DNA of 64,000 nucleotides from Antitrichia curtipendula (taxonomy: Eukaryota > Streptophyta > Bryopsida > Hypnales > Leucodontaceae), in assembly GCA_951230915.1 (NCBI GenBank), contig OX579637.1:35030001-35094000 (forward strand), written 5' to 3'. Within the stretch, counting starts at the first letter, position 1, and each line of letters starts with the position of its first letter. Below are positions 12,311 to 23,240 of the stretch, piece after piece. The notes under the pieces were generated by a model. It was not told where the DNA came from. It saw nothing but the letters and a program-made list of their open reading frames with translations, and made no database searches. The position numbers and the translations under genes are program-made.

Positions 12311-13389
12311 ATGTGTAAAGAAGCTTGCCTAGACGGAAATTTTCAACACTTTGTCAATGAGGACAACAAGCAGAACAAGGTGATGGAAGGCTTTCAGCTG
12401 AAGCTACTACGGCATTCGTCCTACACGATGTTTATTTGGAGTTGCAAATTATTGCAAACAACATCATCATCAGTGCATGATAACGTCGGTTGGACATTCT
12501 TCTTAGCATGCCTTGCATGCATGAAATACAGGCTTGAATGTTCTACGTGCCTCACAAAGCATCAGATGGAACATGAAACTTGTGCGGCTGACATGACAAC
12601 AAGCACAAAGGAAGACAGTTACTGTTGCAGAGGATGTCAACAAGGATGTCATTGCTAGTGAAATTCGAAACGGGTTCTCCATGAAATACACATTAACGTC
12701 CACCTCACATTGCTCATGACATAGGGAGGATGTTCAATGGGGCAAGGCTTCATACCCGGCAGAACGCTGCAGGGAATACAAAGGTACTAGGTCTGTACGA
12801 GGTTCAGCACCTAAGAACTCTTCACTTCATGGTTAAGAATTCTCAGAAATCACAGGAAAAATGAAACAGTAACTTGAACAAGAAGCCCAAATAAAAAACT
12901 TTCCCTTCTGATTGAAAAGAGGTACGCATAGAATGTTTAAAAAAAAGACAATAACATGTCATTAATAGTCCCAAAAATTGAATTGGAAAAGCCACACTCG
13001 CTAATGTGATGGTCATGTGGCCAAGTTCTCTGACAATTTATGAGCCGAATCATAGCTTGTACATCTTGTTACGCCCTAACACACTCTTGAAAATGAAAAC
13101 GGTGCTCCACGTCATAAAGGGACTAATATAAGCCTTGTAACCCTCTTCTCACCAAACAACAGTTGTTTGCAGCGACATCTGAGACAAGGCTGCTTCTTGC
13201 CCCTCACTTCTTAGGCACTGTATCAACTTTCTTTGCACCCACAGCATGCAATTTAACATTGTCAGTGAAGGGGAATATGAATAGCCACAACGATGATTCC
13301 CAACCATACCTTTTATGTGCTGTGCGATCCATTTTGTGTTCAAGTGAATGTTGGAACTAGTCGTCAGGTAAAAACAAAAGAAAACAAAA
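12311..13389. other. CACTA interior without recognised gene
   Basis: An open frame of 115 codons at 12,311-12,658 (plus) has many Cys and His residues but no recognisable spacing of a zinc finger. It is not supported by anything else. From 13,149 the minus strand may contain the untranslated tail or last codons of the Transposase_24-like gene. Confidence 0.4.
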
Positions 13390-13571
13390 TTGTCAGCAAG
13401 CCTGATCTTCAAGGCTCTTGTTGGTTTTGGTGTTGTTGTTGGCTTCGATGACCCTGCCTTTGCTGGTAGTGTCTGTGGATCTGTCGGTGGTTGTGATGCC
13501 TTGTTTGTTGGCCCGCTCTTCCCTCTACGTCGAGGGCGGCTTGAAGCATTTCTAGTCACACCAACATCAAG
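13390..13571 (-). pseudogene. Transposase_24/TNPA-like gene, basic C-terminal exon
   Basis: The minus strand reads from an acceptor (CAATTGCAG) at about 13,572 into a basic, Pro/Thr/Lys-rich tail with RPRRRGKSG followed by KPTTTPKPTRALK. This is typical of the low-complexity, nuclear-localising C-terminus of Ptta/En/Spm proteins rather than of a globular domain. The frame stays open beyond, to 13,149, but the sequence there looks intronic or untranslated. It belongs with the pieces at 13.86-14.50, 14.73-14.97, 19.5-19.8 and 37.0-37.3 kb. Assignment to the family rests on context and overall character. Confidence 0.5.
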
Positions 13572-13861
13572 CTGCAATTGGAGAACACAACATCAGCGAA
13601 AGTTCATTCGGAACTGAAACAATAGAACAAGCTTGCATGGCACGCTCTTCCATTGTCACTTTCCATGTCACTTGCAACGTTTGCTTCGACACAATAGGGT
13701 GTCACCCTAAAAACAGTCACTAAAATGAGAAAATGCATTCTATAAATTGGGAAACATCACCTTGCAGTTTACGGCAATACCATGGATGCAGTTCTTGTTC
13801 AACAAACATTTACTTTCTGAGACAAGTAGACAATGCAATGAAAAAACGCAAAGTAATTAAC

Positions 13862-14495
13862 CTCTGGTGGAGGAGGCAATGCATTGCTGGCAAGCATCGC
13901 ATACACATTGGCATCGTCCACATCCTCTGCCGCTATACCTTCTGTAAGGACAAACTCCAAAACTTTGTTTTCGTGCTCTTCTGGTCCTCCTACGACGTCT
14001 TTGTCAACGTCTGTGTCAACATAGTCGTCGTTGGGATTGACGTCTGACACGACAACAGGTACCACTGTTGCCTCCACCATAGGAGCAGGAACTTTTTCTT
14101 GTGGCAAGCGGTCCGGCGCTGTCAACATGGGCCTCGCAAAATCCACTCTCACCGCCGTGCACGCTTCCCCTGTGGTTGACGTCAAAGCCGACGTGTCCAG
14201 TCCTTTTGCACAATGGGATGGCTCTGTGGTGTCGTGTGAGGCCGAGATTTGCTTCGACCCTCGACCTTGCATGAAGTCTTTAAGTAGTTCCTCCATTTGT
14301 TGCTGCGAGGCAGCCATGGTCTCCCCAAGAGTTTTGACATTTCCCTCCAGCGTTGTCATCTGAAATCGCATGGCTTCCATGTCTCTGGCGTGATTAGGTC
14401 TGGCTCTGCATTTTTCCTCCTGAAGTTGCTTAAGCTGCTTTGCCACTTCGGCATCCACCTCCTCAAATTCTGGCGGTTTGTTGTTGAGCATGGTC
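13862..14495 (-). pseudogene. Transposase_24/TNPA-like gene, coiled-coil exon
   Basis: About 210 codons are open on the minus strand, starting just after a likely acceptor (GTGTAG) and ending at a good donor (CCAGAG then GTTAAT). Residues 8-75 are charged and heptad-like (EVAKQLKQLQEEK, then a Met/Gln-rich stretch), followed by an acidic linker (DVDKDVVGGPEEHE). Plant Transposase_24 proteins usually end with such a coiled coil plus an acidic low-complexity region. It would dimerise a nuclear DNA-binding protein acting at the CACTA subterminal repeats; that role is inferred from known TNPA-like proteins. No internal stop is seen in this exon. Confidence 0.55.
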
Positions 14496-14728
14496 TACAC
14501 AAACATATAGACAAAGTTAGGGCAGACATGTCAAAAGAGACACACGTTCACGACAATGTGACGACGGTGCTGACACGGAAATTTGCAGTCCGCGTTTAGA
14601 TGGACGTCCTTAGAAACGTGTCCTGTCAAAACAGAATTCAACTTTGGCTAATGAGGAGTTTCCTCAGTCTTGTATGAGTTATAGAAACTCACCAACCTAG
14701 ATATGACCTCTTGCTCCACGGTCCTCAT

Positions 14729-14965
14729 CTACATAGTCGTTGAGCCCTTGTTGAGGGAAATGGCTTGCATGTGTTCCAATTTCTGCTGAGCTTCCTCCGT
14801 TGCCCTCATGGCAACCAATGTCTTCCAATATTGGGGTTTGAAATCAGCTGGCCTACTGAAGCCCTTGTCAGTTATTTTGTTAATTTTCCACCAGCTATTA
14901 ATGAGGACCTTTGTTATGATAGGTTGCATCCACTTCTCACTCACCCTGTTACAATCCCCGAGCAC
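14729..14965 (-). pseudogene. Transposase_24-like core fragment
   Basis: The minus-strand product includes the pattern PQYWKTLVAMRATEEAQQ, then a run of polar residues and NKGSTT. That matches the Transposase_24 core, in which a Trp-containing helix is followed about 25 residues later by an '(N)R.K....HT.GS' motif. The frame is closed by a stop right after the motif, and upstream sequence to 15.1 kb contains further stops. This is probably the conserved domain of the CACTA regulatory protein, decayed. Upstream the gene was cut by the insertion of unit E. Confidence 0.55.
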
Positions 14966-15636
14966 CTGCCAATCTGCAGCCTCAAAGCATTGTCAGTTCA
15001 CTGCCTTCAAACTTCCAAGAACATACTAATGACAGCACGTAGGTCAAGGAATGCTCAGAAATGCTTCAGTGATCAACGCCATAGCCTTTCACTTGCAAAC
15101 CTGAACAATACAGCTTAAATATGTCATTGTACACCTGGACATCACATTGAAGATGTTCAACACTACATCCTCGTCAAAAATGTAGTGGCAGAAGAACACA
15201 TGCACATATAGTGACCAGGAACAACGGTGGACCTCCTCTACTAAACGTGTTCACGATTTTCTCACCCGTATATAGCCGCTTCAACAAGCATTTCCGGTGA
15301 TGACGTGGTCGGTGTCATAGCACAAGAAAGCACAAATCCTACCTTTAGGCGTTAAACTTGCGTAAAACACCTAAGATGACTTGTGTTTGTTCCCACAGGA
15401 TTTTAACTTGTAGTTTCCTCAATCTTCTGGAAATCACAATACGGGAAGCAACAAAAACCCAAGGAAAAGGGATTCGGAACTGTAAACTAGGAACTATATT
15501 TCCTTATCCGTATCCTCTACACCTTCTCCCCTTTCAACTCACATACTTTTTGTGTTTCAAACCCACACGAGATGGTTTTATAAATCAGTATCAATGCCTA
15601 GTATTACCCAATACTTTAGTATCCAATTTAACACAT

Positions 15637-15891
15637 AAGGCCTTATTCGTTATATTTGGACAAATGGTAGTCTCAATTTTATCCTCGAGTCGAAGATAAA
15701 CAGTCATAACTATTCAATTTTGAGACTATTTGGAAATTTGAGACTTTAAAATATTACTATGTATAAAAACCTTTCATTGCCAAAAGGTTGCAGTCTCAAC
15801 TTATCCTCGACTTGAGGATAAATCCATACAATTGTTTTAGGGCAAAAGTCTCAAAATCTGTCGGTTGTCCAATTATAATGAATAAGGCCTT
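15637..15891. mobile_element. 255-bp MITE with AAGGCCTTATTCG ends
   Basis: The left end reads AAGGCCTTATTCGTTATA and the right end is its near-perfect reverse complement (TATAATGAATAAGGCCTT). TTTGGACAA/TTGTCC and the internal pair CTTATCCTCGA extend the inverted symmetry. The element is flanked by a direct ACAT on both sides (15,633-15,636 and 15,892-15,895). It encodes nothing and is AT-rich inside, as expected of a miniature inverted-repeat element. The superfamily is unclear: GGCCTTATTCG resembles hAT or Harbinger-like MITE ends, but a 4-bp duplication is typical of neither. Confidence 0.7.
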
Positions 15892-16957
15892 ACATGCGGA
15901 ACCAGAAAGAGTGTCGTTATTCTGTGCCTTTCCCGGATCCGGATCCAGTAAACCAAGTAACCGATATAATAGTTTAACCTCTATACTAGAGGGTTCCACT
16001 TTTGGGATTTAGGAAGGGAATGTATACCCTTCCCTTTAGTAGATTATAGTGACTAAAGTTTCACTAAGTAACAACACAACACACACACAAGCAAATCCAG
16101 GATGCGGATTCTTCCTCACAGACAGGCCCAAAATCGATCCGGATTGGCAGGTCACTCAGGAAGCGTCGACAATCCTCTCTTATTACAACGACAGATCTTT
16201 TCCAAACTCAGTTCCTTTAAGGCCGAGTCTAATAACCTGGATAACTTAGGTGACCCTAACTTACTTGCATTTCACTCACTTCCGATTGTAAGAAGACCTC
16301 ATCAACATATTAGTTAGCGTACACCTGCCTCTTACAAAATGCACCCAACCTACGAGTGGCTATCCTCCACAAAAGTCTCCAAGTACTCACAATAACTAGG
16401 TATCATTCCCAATACACCCACTGTTGTTTAACCAACTCTTTCCACTTCTCGGAACCGAATTCAGACAGAGTCCGGGGGTAACTTCTCTTCTCACATGCCC
16501 ATATTCAAAATACCTGAACTAGCAATGAGCAAAACCACTGCTTTTCTCTTCAACACAAGATCTAAACTATCTAGACCATTACTTGTGGAGTTGAATGTTC
16601 AAGCTTTCTTTGCAGAAATTTGAAATTAGAATAAAACAAGAGTATAAACTGCCCGGAGTTGAAACTAACTTTCAATCCCTAAATACAAATCTCCAAGAAC
16701 CTTAAAAGATCCTTGGAGTCAAAAAGCAAAGGACAAGGGAATGACAGGTGCCATTCCTTATCCTCCCTGTTGACTTTTCTACTAACCCTATCATTCCGGA
16801 AAATGTGGATCTCAGATTCGGATTTCCCGGAAAGTGAAAGTCGAGGTGCATTCAGCTAAAAAATACCTTAGTAATTACTTCCTATCTTCCTACAAAAACC
16901 AACTTTCGAACTATTGTCTTGACTAACTTCTAGAAAACTTCCTACTTACTTCTTAAG

Positions 16958-18873
16958 TCACTTTGAGGAAGGTTCTTCAACTTTTGCGGATCCCTTCCTC
17001 GGCGGTTGATTACGATTTGCAGACGGCTTCCCCCTAGGTGTTGTTCTTCCTCTGCAAGATGACGAAGCTTTACCTTTGAAGCTCGAGTAGGAGAGTGGTA
17101 TGGGATCGGAATCCCCTTCTGAACCCTTGTCTTTGTAAGATCCGGACTTGGATCCGGATCCGGTCATACTTCCTTTGTCTTCTGAGCTGCTTGGCGACTC
17201 TTCTTTTTTTGATCCTTGACTCTCCGAGGACGCTTCCTGGCCCCGCTTAGGAATAATCTTCTTCCTTGTTGTGCCGGGTGTACGTGGGGAGGGTTTGGAA
17301 CCCTTACTCTGTGGAGTCCGGAATTGGGATTCCACCTTCTGCTGCTGCTCCTTGGATCCGGATCCTTGAACAGAACCTTCTTCAATTCCAGATTTCGATT
17401 TGGATGCCTCCTTGATCAGGGTCTTCTCCTCCTCCAGCTTACCTTTTGGCTTTTGAGAGGGCGGTGGCGTCATTTCAGAAGTCAGCGGCTTTAGCATCTC
17501 TTCCTGACTTGGTTCGACTTCCTTTTCCTTCCCGGATACCAGATACTGTTTCACTTGGTGCAAAGCGTCCCGGATCTCATACATGATCTTCTCCATGGCT
17601 TCCGAATATTTAGCCAAAACCGTTACTGCCTTTGCCGCGGCTTCTAATCCGGCCATGTGGATTTCTTCGTCATATAACTTGGCCTTATTCACCACGTCCC
17701 CGGAATGTTTGATAAAGACCCGGATCTGCCTAAGCAAACCCTCGACTTCTATCGACAATCTTCTTGTCTCTCTATTGCTCTCTTTACTTCGTTCCAATTG
17801 TTGTTGGAGCTCTAGGTTCCTCTAGGTTAGTTCCTTAACCCTATTCTCCCACTTCCGGGAATCACTATCTCAAATCAGATCCTCTACCTTCTCCGTGAGG
17901 TCAGACACATCAATCCCCCCTAACAAACCGCTGATCTTTCGAACTGAACCTCTCTCAACATCCGACTCCTCCCTGATCTTTCTTAAGTCTTCTATGACTT
18001 TTCCCAGAGGATCCGTTCTATTCACATCCAAATCCGGGGACACATTCCTCTCTCGATAGTGTCCTTTCTTTCTACCGGATTGCGGAAGCCTCTCATCTCC
18101 TTTCCTCTTCCTGATGAGCTCTTTCGAGGCTCTGATGAAATCTTCCCCGATCCCTCATCCTGTCCTCTCTTCTTCTCCTCACTTTCCCGTTCTTGTGGTG
18201 GGGTTATATTAAGCTTAAGGAGAGTGGCTGCGGCCTTGTATGCGGTTCTCTCATGACCTCTCAAGGTTCCTAAATAGTTATAGAGATGGAAGAGGAATGG
18301 GCCTATAAGGGTGGCTTTGATATTCCCTAGTGAGGAAACCATCTTCCCTACTAAGTCTCTCAAAATGCTTCCCCAGAAAACTTTCCTCTCTCCACTCAGG
18401 GCCCCCCAAAGGATATTCGCCCAAGTCACTGTTATCCGGTTTGGCCTTTCCGAATACAGAATGGGAACCAAGAATTCCAGCAACCTTCTATGTCTCTCCA
18501 CTCTGCAATCAGCTACTGCGTAGCCATCCTTAGAGTGGGGTGTATTGGCAAACTTACCTTCCGCAAACTTATCGGTCCGAGATGCCATCCCTTCTCCCTC
18601 GCGCGAAAAGTCGTAAACCTTCTTCTAGGTTTCAAGCGTCCATTTGCCCCGAAGCGCATGGTTTGTCTTATCCTACTCGTTGGACTGCTTCCGCATCAGC
18701 TCCTGGATCATCTCTTCATCCTTCAAGCTCCAGGGTCGGCGCAGGAACCCCATGCACCCGATCCAACCCAAATCCTCCTCTAGTTGTTTCCATCCTTCTT
18801 CATCCTTTGGAATAATCGGGCTCACTATTTTCACCTTGATCGGAACAGCTCCGCTTCCTTCCGCCTTCACCAT
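16958..18873 (-). pseudogene. Putative plant transposon protein (PF20167-like), unit E copy
   Basis: From an ATG at 18,873 the minus strand reads an N-terminal domain (GSGAVPIKVKIVSPIIPK, then GCMGFLRRPWSLKDEE). Two in-frame stops follow, then the core at 18,588-18,022 (KDGYAVADC, RRLLEFLVPILYSERPNR, FLFHLYNYLG). After a stop and a frame change comes a 279-codon C-terminal part, coiled-coil first and then Ser/Lys/Gly-rich (17,797-16,958). The 'hhxFLhPILyPekPtRVTvt.aNtIfGal' core with a downstream 'PYLFhhY' matches the PF20167 pattern of a Trp/Phe-rich block and an (F/Y)P.LI segment. Function is unknown; it could be a capsid-like or DNA-binding accessory protein of a retroelement. Confidence 0.6.
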
Positions 18874-19519
18874 CTTCTCCTACGACTCTATTGTTACTCT
18901 CAAATGACAGTCCTCACACTCTCTCTCCAAAATAGAGGACTCCTTTCCTCTGCACCAATCCTCTCTTCCAGACCGGATCCGGAAACTCAATACTTATCTT
19001 CCTCTTCTCTCTTCACCACAGTGAGGAATATGTTTCTTGCTTAGAGGATACTAAACAATTTCTAAGTGAGAATGACGAGTGGAAAAACTTGATCCGCAGC
19101 CAAGTCTCAAAAGTTGCATTCCTTCGGTTAGGGTAACCGTTTCCGCAATGATTGCGGAACACCTCTACTATTTAACGGCTATCCTGAAAGTCCGATAGAG
19201 CCGTTTGACCGCTTGGATGTTTTGTTATTTTCCGATAGGTCTTCCGATACAATTCCGGTAGATGTTGAGACCGGATTCTGGTATACTAAACGGTCTCAAT
19301 TGGTTGACCAGATTTGGATCCGGTTTCGGTTTCCATTAATTACAGGAAACTTTTAATTGTTTCTTACCCTAATCAATTTTCTAACACTACTTCTCTTGTA
19401 GGGAAACTTAATTTTGATAAGATCCATTGTTTAGACTCCTAAAAACAAAAAAAAATGTACCAATATCAGCCATGTCCCTCAACTTTCTAGGTAACCAGAT
19501 GTATCCTCATATTTTGTTT

Positions 19520-19770
19520 TACAACAATTGGCCTTCCCAACCGACTATAGGGTGTAGCTCCTTTGCGTACTTCTTAACATCGTCAACCAAGACCGACCTC
19601 ATAGCGCCATGAGGGTGTCTTTGTCTATCAAGTTCAATCTATTTCTTCATCACCGTGGAGGTAACACCATGCTGCTTCTTCTGTGGCTGCAATGTTTCAA
19701 TCATGTTTTCAGTGTTGCATTCAGAGTCCTCATCGCCCGACGCTGTGTTCTACCTTTGGCTGCGCAAAAA
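19520..19770 (-). pseudogene. Transposase_24-like gene, upstream exon fragment
   Basis: The minus strand reads ASGDEDSECNTENMIETLQ, then QKKQHGVTSTVMKK, a stop, and then IELDRQRHPHGAMRS followed by VLVDDVKKYAKELHPIVGW. The polar, non-repetitive composition and consistent frame over about 75 codons look like real but decayed coding sequence. It lies immediately beyond unit E from the Transposase_24-like core, so removing E joins the two parts of one minus-strand gene. One internal TAG and downstream stops are present. The family call rests on position only. Confidence 0.4.
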
Positions 19771-21206
19771 AAAGAGCAAAAGTTCAAAGGTTTAGGATTC
19801 ACAAGCACGTAACATGCCACTTCATACCACATGAATTGTTGGATGGTGGCGTGGTTGCACCTGTGCAATAACTTCCCTATGCTTTGAGGATTTTGCTCTG
19901 GAGCATACTATTCAAAAGAAAATGAAAATGGCAACACCTCCATAGAGACGTCACAAATGATGCTACGACTGTTTTGGACCACATGCACTACAACATTGGC
20001 CGCTTCAACGGGATTGGTATACATTCTCAAAAACAGCATTGAAGAAACACAAACCAGCCCAGTGCCATGTAATCCACCATTTCGAAGCAAAGAAAACAGA
20101 GACATATGGAATCCTTGCTCTACTCCAAAGCACGCCACATACAGCGTTCTGCATAACAAGAGAATGTCTTCATAGATGTCACCTATGACGTGAAGGGTTC
20201 GCTCTAGACACCGCTGATGTCACGTGGAACGTGACAGTGTCACCCAAGACGTCAAAAGAGACAACATTGTAGACGCGGGTGGCCCCGATTCCAATCACCA
20301 CAGTAGAGTACATAGGACTTAGGCGACTATTCTCGACAAAGTGCTCTTCAACGGCGAAAGTGGCTGTTTTTTGTAAGCTTGACTCCAAAACACTGTGGAA
20401 GCACCGCGTAGCACAGTGCGTCCATGCTGAGCACCGTGCCTAAGTCCAAAAACAAAAGAGTCATCGACTCGGTCCACAACAGTAACTGCCGTCAAATACG
20501 ACATCCTCGACAACAAGTATATCTGAACCTACATGTCAAAAACGACGGCATGGCAATTTGTTTGTCTGGGGGGATGTCAAGTCAGACGTCAGCATGTTCT
20601 ACAAGACGTCTGCTACGACATCGTCCGTAACAAATCCGCCCCCGACTGCAACAGTGAAACCCCAGACCCGCAATCGGGTAGCTTGAAACTCACCTCCACG
20701 ACTGTGACTTGGTTGTCGTGCCGATGTTGTGGTTGGCTTTGTTCGCGGAATCCTCCTTCGACTCCAACCACACTTTAATCAACTTCTTCCGCTTCATCGG
20801 AGGAGAGGTGGAGCATTGTGGCTACTTTTCCCTTCTAATGGCGCCACAATGAGGGTCTTCTCGAGACTTGGAGCGCCGCTCACCTTTCGCTTGCATAAAT
20901 CTGCTGCCAGTTTCCTGACCTCCGTCTTCCTCCGAAGGTGTCTCTTATGATGCTGTGTGTCTTTGTTTGGAGGAGCTCTGGCGTTGGCGAGCCATCTTTG
21001 GCAATCTCCAGTTCACGAAGAACTCCGACGCTTGCAAACATGTAGGAGGAAATTGTGAAAGACTTTGTACACAACAAATCCAGATGGACCCCAAGGTGAC
21101 GGTAACTCAAACTGCAACTTTCACCTCAGCGACGCTGAGCAAATCAACCCTTGCACTTCAACAAAGCCGCCCTGCTGATCCTGAAACCCTACAAGGCAAC
21201 GGCAGT
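19771..21206. other. CACTA interior between two insertions
   Basis: No complete gene is readable. GACGTC and GTGACA words recur (19.95-20.65 kb), resembling the left subterminal block. The minus strand keeps short coding-like pieces (20,880-21,110, with RDTFGGRRRSGNW) that could be remains of the Transposase_24-like gene. At its right end the MULE-like element is inserted in AACGGCAGT. Confidence 0.4.
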
Positions 21207-21283
21207 GGGGAATGTTGGTATGCGAGCGTGGAGCGTGGAGCGTAGAGCGAGGAGCGGGGATTGGTGAGCGGTGAGCAGGGATT
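21207..21283 (+). repeat. MULE left terminal inverted repeat
   Basis: From 21,218 it reads GTATGCGAGCGTGGAGCG, continuing as a GGAGCG-rich block and ending ...GGTGAGCAGGGATT. The first 11 bases (GGGGAATGTTG) differ from the other two known termini, which have GCAA(G/C)GTAGCTA there. Confidence 0.7.
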
Positions 21284-21308
21284 CTATAATTTTGGTGAAT
21301 AACTTTTG

Positions 21309-21590
21309 AAAAAGTAGATGACAGTAATTGAAGAAGTGGATGAAAAAGTGGATGAAAAAGTGGATGGAGAAGTGGATGAAAAGGTGGATGAAAAAAATGG
21401 ATGAAAAAATGGATGAAAAATGGATGAAAAGTGGATGAAAAAGTGGATGAGAAAGTGGATGAAAAAGTGGTTTAAAAAAGTGGATGAAATAGTAGATGAA
21501 AATGGTGGATGACAAAATAGATGAAAACGGTAGATGAAAACAGTCGATGAAAATGGTGGATGAAAAAATAGATGGAAAACATGATTAATA
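21309..21590 (+). repeat. TGGATGAAAAA minisatellite inside MULE left end
   Basis: About 20 tandem units of (A/G)(T/A)GGATGAAAAAG-type, 12-15 bp each, slightly degenerate. The minus-strand open frame through it (His-Phe-Phe-Ile repeats) is a by-product of the repeat. The mirror array at the right end is at 35.82-36.24 kb. Confidence 0.75.
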
Positions 21591-21639
21591 ACATGATGAA
21601 AATAGTAGTTGAATAGAGCGAATTTAAAAAATCCCTCCC

Positions 21640-23240
21640 AAAAGTGAGTTCATGAATTATATGATATTACATACTCCATGAAGGCAGGGCAACCCTCCTT
21701 CTCATAATGGGGCCGCTAGTACAGCCTGCCTTGCCAACTTAGTTGGGCTGACACAGATAACTCCAGGCACCACTTTAGCCATGCAGCACGGTACAAAGCA
21801 TTCGGAAATAGCTTTTCTGTGTACCTAGTGGCTTATCACTTTTTCGAGGTGAAGCGGCTTAATCCGAAGAGGATTAAGGTATTGGCGGTTATTTAGGGAT
21901 TGGGGGAGCTGCAGTAGCTCTCCAGAAGGTTGGGATCAATCTCGACGTGAAGGTGAGCGTGGAGATTGAAGAGAGAGCCCGTTGTTGCTTCCAGACTTGG
22001 TGGTCCATAACGAATTAAGAAGGCTATCTTGATCTGTACTATCACAATGTGAGACAATTAACAACACATGTCTTTAGTAGTATCGTACAAAAGTATCATG
22101 GCTTTGATTTCATTGTTGGTGGGAGGCCATGCAACAACTTCACTAGGAACAACCATCACACGCGCATATGACTTGACGGTGAGCATTCTTATATATTTTG
22201 TGAGTTCCTATGGATTGTTGGGATTGTTTGTGAGCTCACCAGTAAGTAACCGGAGAATCAACGGTGACAGTACATGAACATGGATAGGCAAGAAGGTTGA
22301 TGTAATTAAACAACTGTAAAGTATTGCTATTATCAGCAATGACATTCTACACACTAGTAGAAAATTCAACTTTTCTGTTGTTTTGGACGCGTTGTCTTGG
22401 ACAAAATTTGACAGAAATCTGTTGAAATCAACAGATTTCTGTCAAATTTTGTTCGAGACAACGCGTCCAAAACAATAGAAAAACTGAATTTTCTACTAGT
22501 GACAAAATTTTTGATTTAGAGTTGGAAATTGGTGTTTAGAGGTGAGAGTGAAGAAAATGGTGCATCTTGATGTATGATCTTGCTTTGGATAGTTAGTGAG
22601 GCTCAGTACATCTACTTGTTAAGATGCAGAATAAGAAGACCTCAGTGCTGTTGATTTCTCTACCCTCCCGCGCAAGGGCCATTACATTTCGCAATTGCCC
22701 AATCTCACATTGCGATCAATTGCCACTGCGGTGCATAAATTAGCTATGGCGAGATCTTGTAAAAAAATGCCTAGCTACGATGTGACTACTAAAGACCCCT
22801 CCCGGTATGGAGAAGGGGCTTTGAAATGCAAATTCCAGGTATAGGAAGATGGAAGTGATTACTAAGCATTGTCGTCTCTTCTCTTGCCAAAATTATTCTT
22901 GCCAAGATAGTATAAAGAAGTAGTCGGGTAGACCTCTGTTGGGAGTGACATGTTTTAAAGACAATCTATCATCTTGCTGAACAATCCTCAAAAATTTGAC
23001 TTCATTCTAGTATATATTCTGGCATTGGAGTACTTATTTGAACATGTCTCGTCCAATCAAACATAAACACATACATACATCATCGGCTATTTGAAAGCAC
23101 AAGACAATTTATGAAGATATAAAATATACGATGTGTGGCGCCAAAATAAGTAGATAATAGTAGAAAACATCATAGTAATATAATAAATCAAATCCAACAA
23201 TAGAAGGCGTTAAAAAGGCTATCAAAAATAAAACGGATAG
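21640..23240. other. MULE interior without recognised gene
   Basis: Apart from the 150-bp CACTA MITE at 22,352-22,501, nothing could be named. The region lies between the left terminal array and the 3' end of the methyltransferase gene, so part of it is presumably 3' untranslated sequence. No open frame above 70 codons shows domain-like composition. Confidence 0.45.
22352..22501. mobile_element. 150-bp CACTA-type foldback MITE
   Basis: The element begins CACTAGTAGAAAATTCA and ends with its complement (CTACTAGTG), flanked by ACA on both sides (22,349-22,351 and 22,502-22,504), the 3-bp duplication expected for CACTA elements. Nearly the whole element is one inverted repeat: arms of about 70 bp meeting at GAAATCTGTTGAAATCAACAGATTTC. 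It codes for nothing. A young insertion is suggested because arms and duplication are almost perfect. It would be mobilised by a CACTA transposase in trans. Confidence 0.88.

Larger units (their letters stand above)
15313..19426 (-). mobile_element. Unit E: diverged long TG...CA unit inserted in the Transposase_24-like gene
   Basis: Sequence from about 15.3 to 19.4 kb interrupts the minus-strand CACTA gene and matches, in reverse, the layout of units B and D. Its right part is a 5' region, then a PF20167-like ORF (18,873 down to 16,958). Its left part repeats 3'-end words of the family, such as TTACAACGACAGATC, a GGATCCGGATCC cluster and the 'AAGATGAC...CCCACAGG' end block. Both boundaries are approximate, because no 5-bp target duplication could be fixed at either end. 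It is the most diverged copy in the window, hence probably the oldest, and was itself hit by a MITE at 15,637-15,891. Confidence 0.55.

Noticed and set aside
21189..21515. 108-codon minus-strand open frame rich in His/Phe/Ile
   Set aside because: It is the translation of the TGGATGAAAAA minisatellite; the protein pattern only mirrors the repeat.
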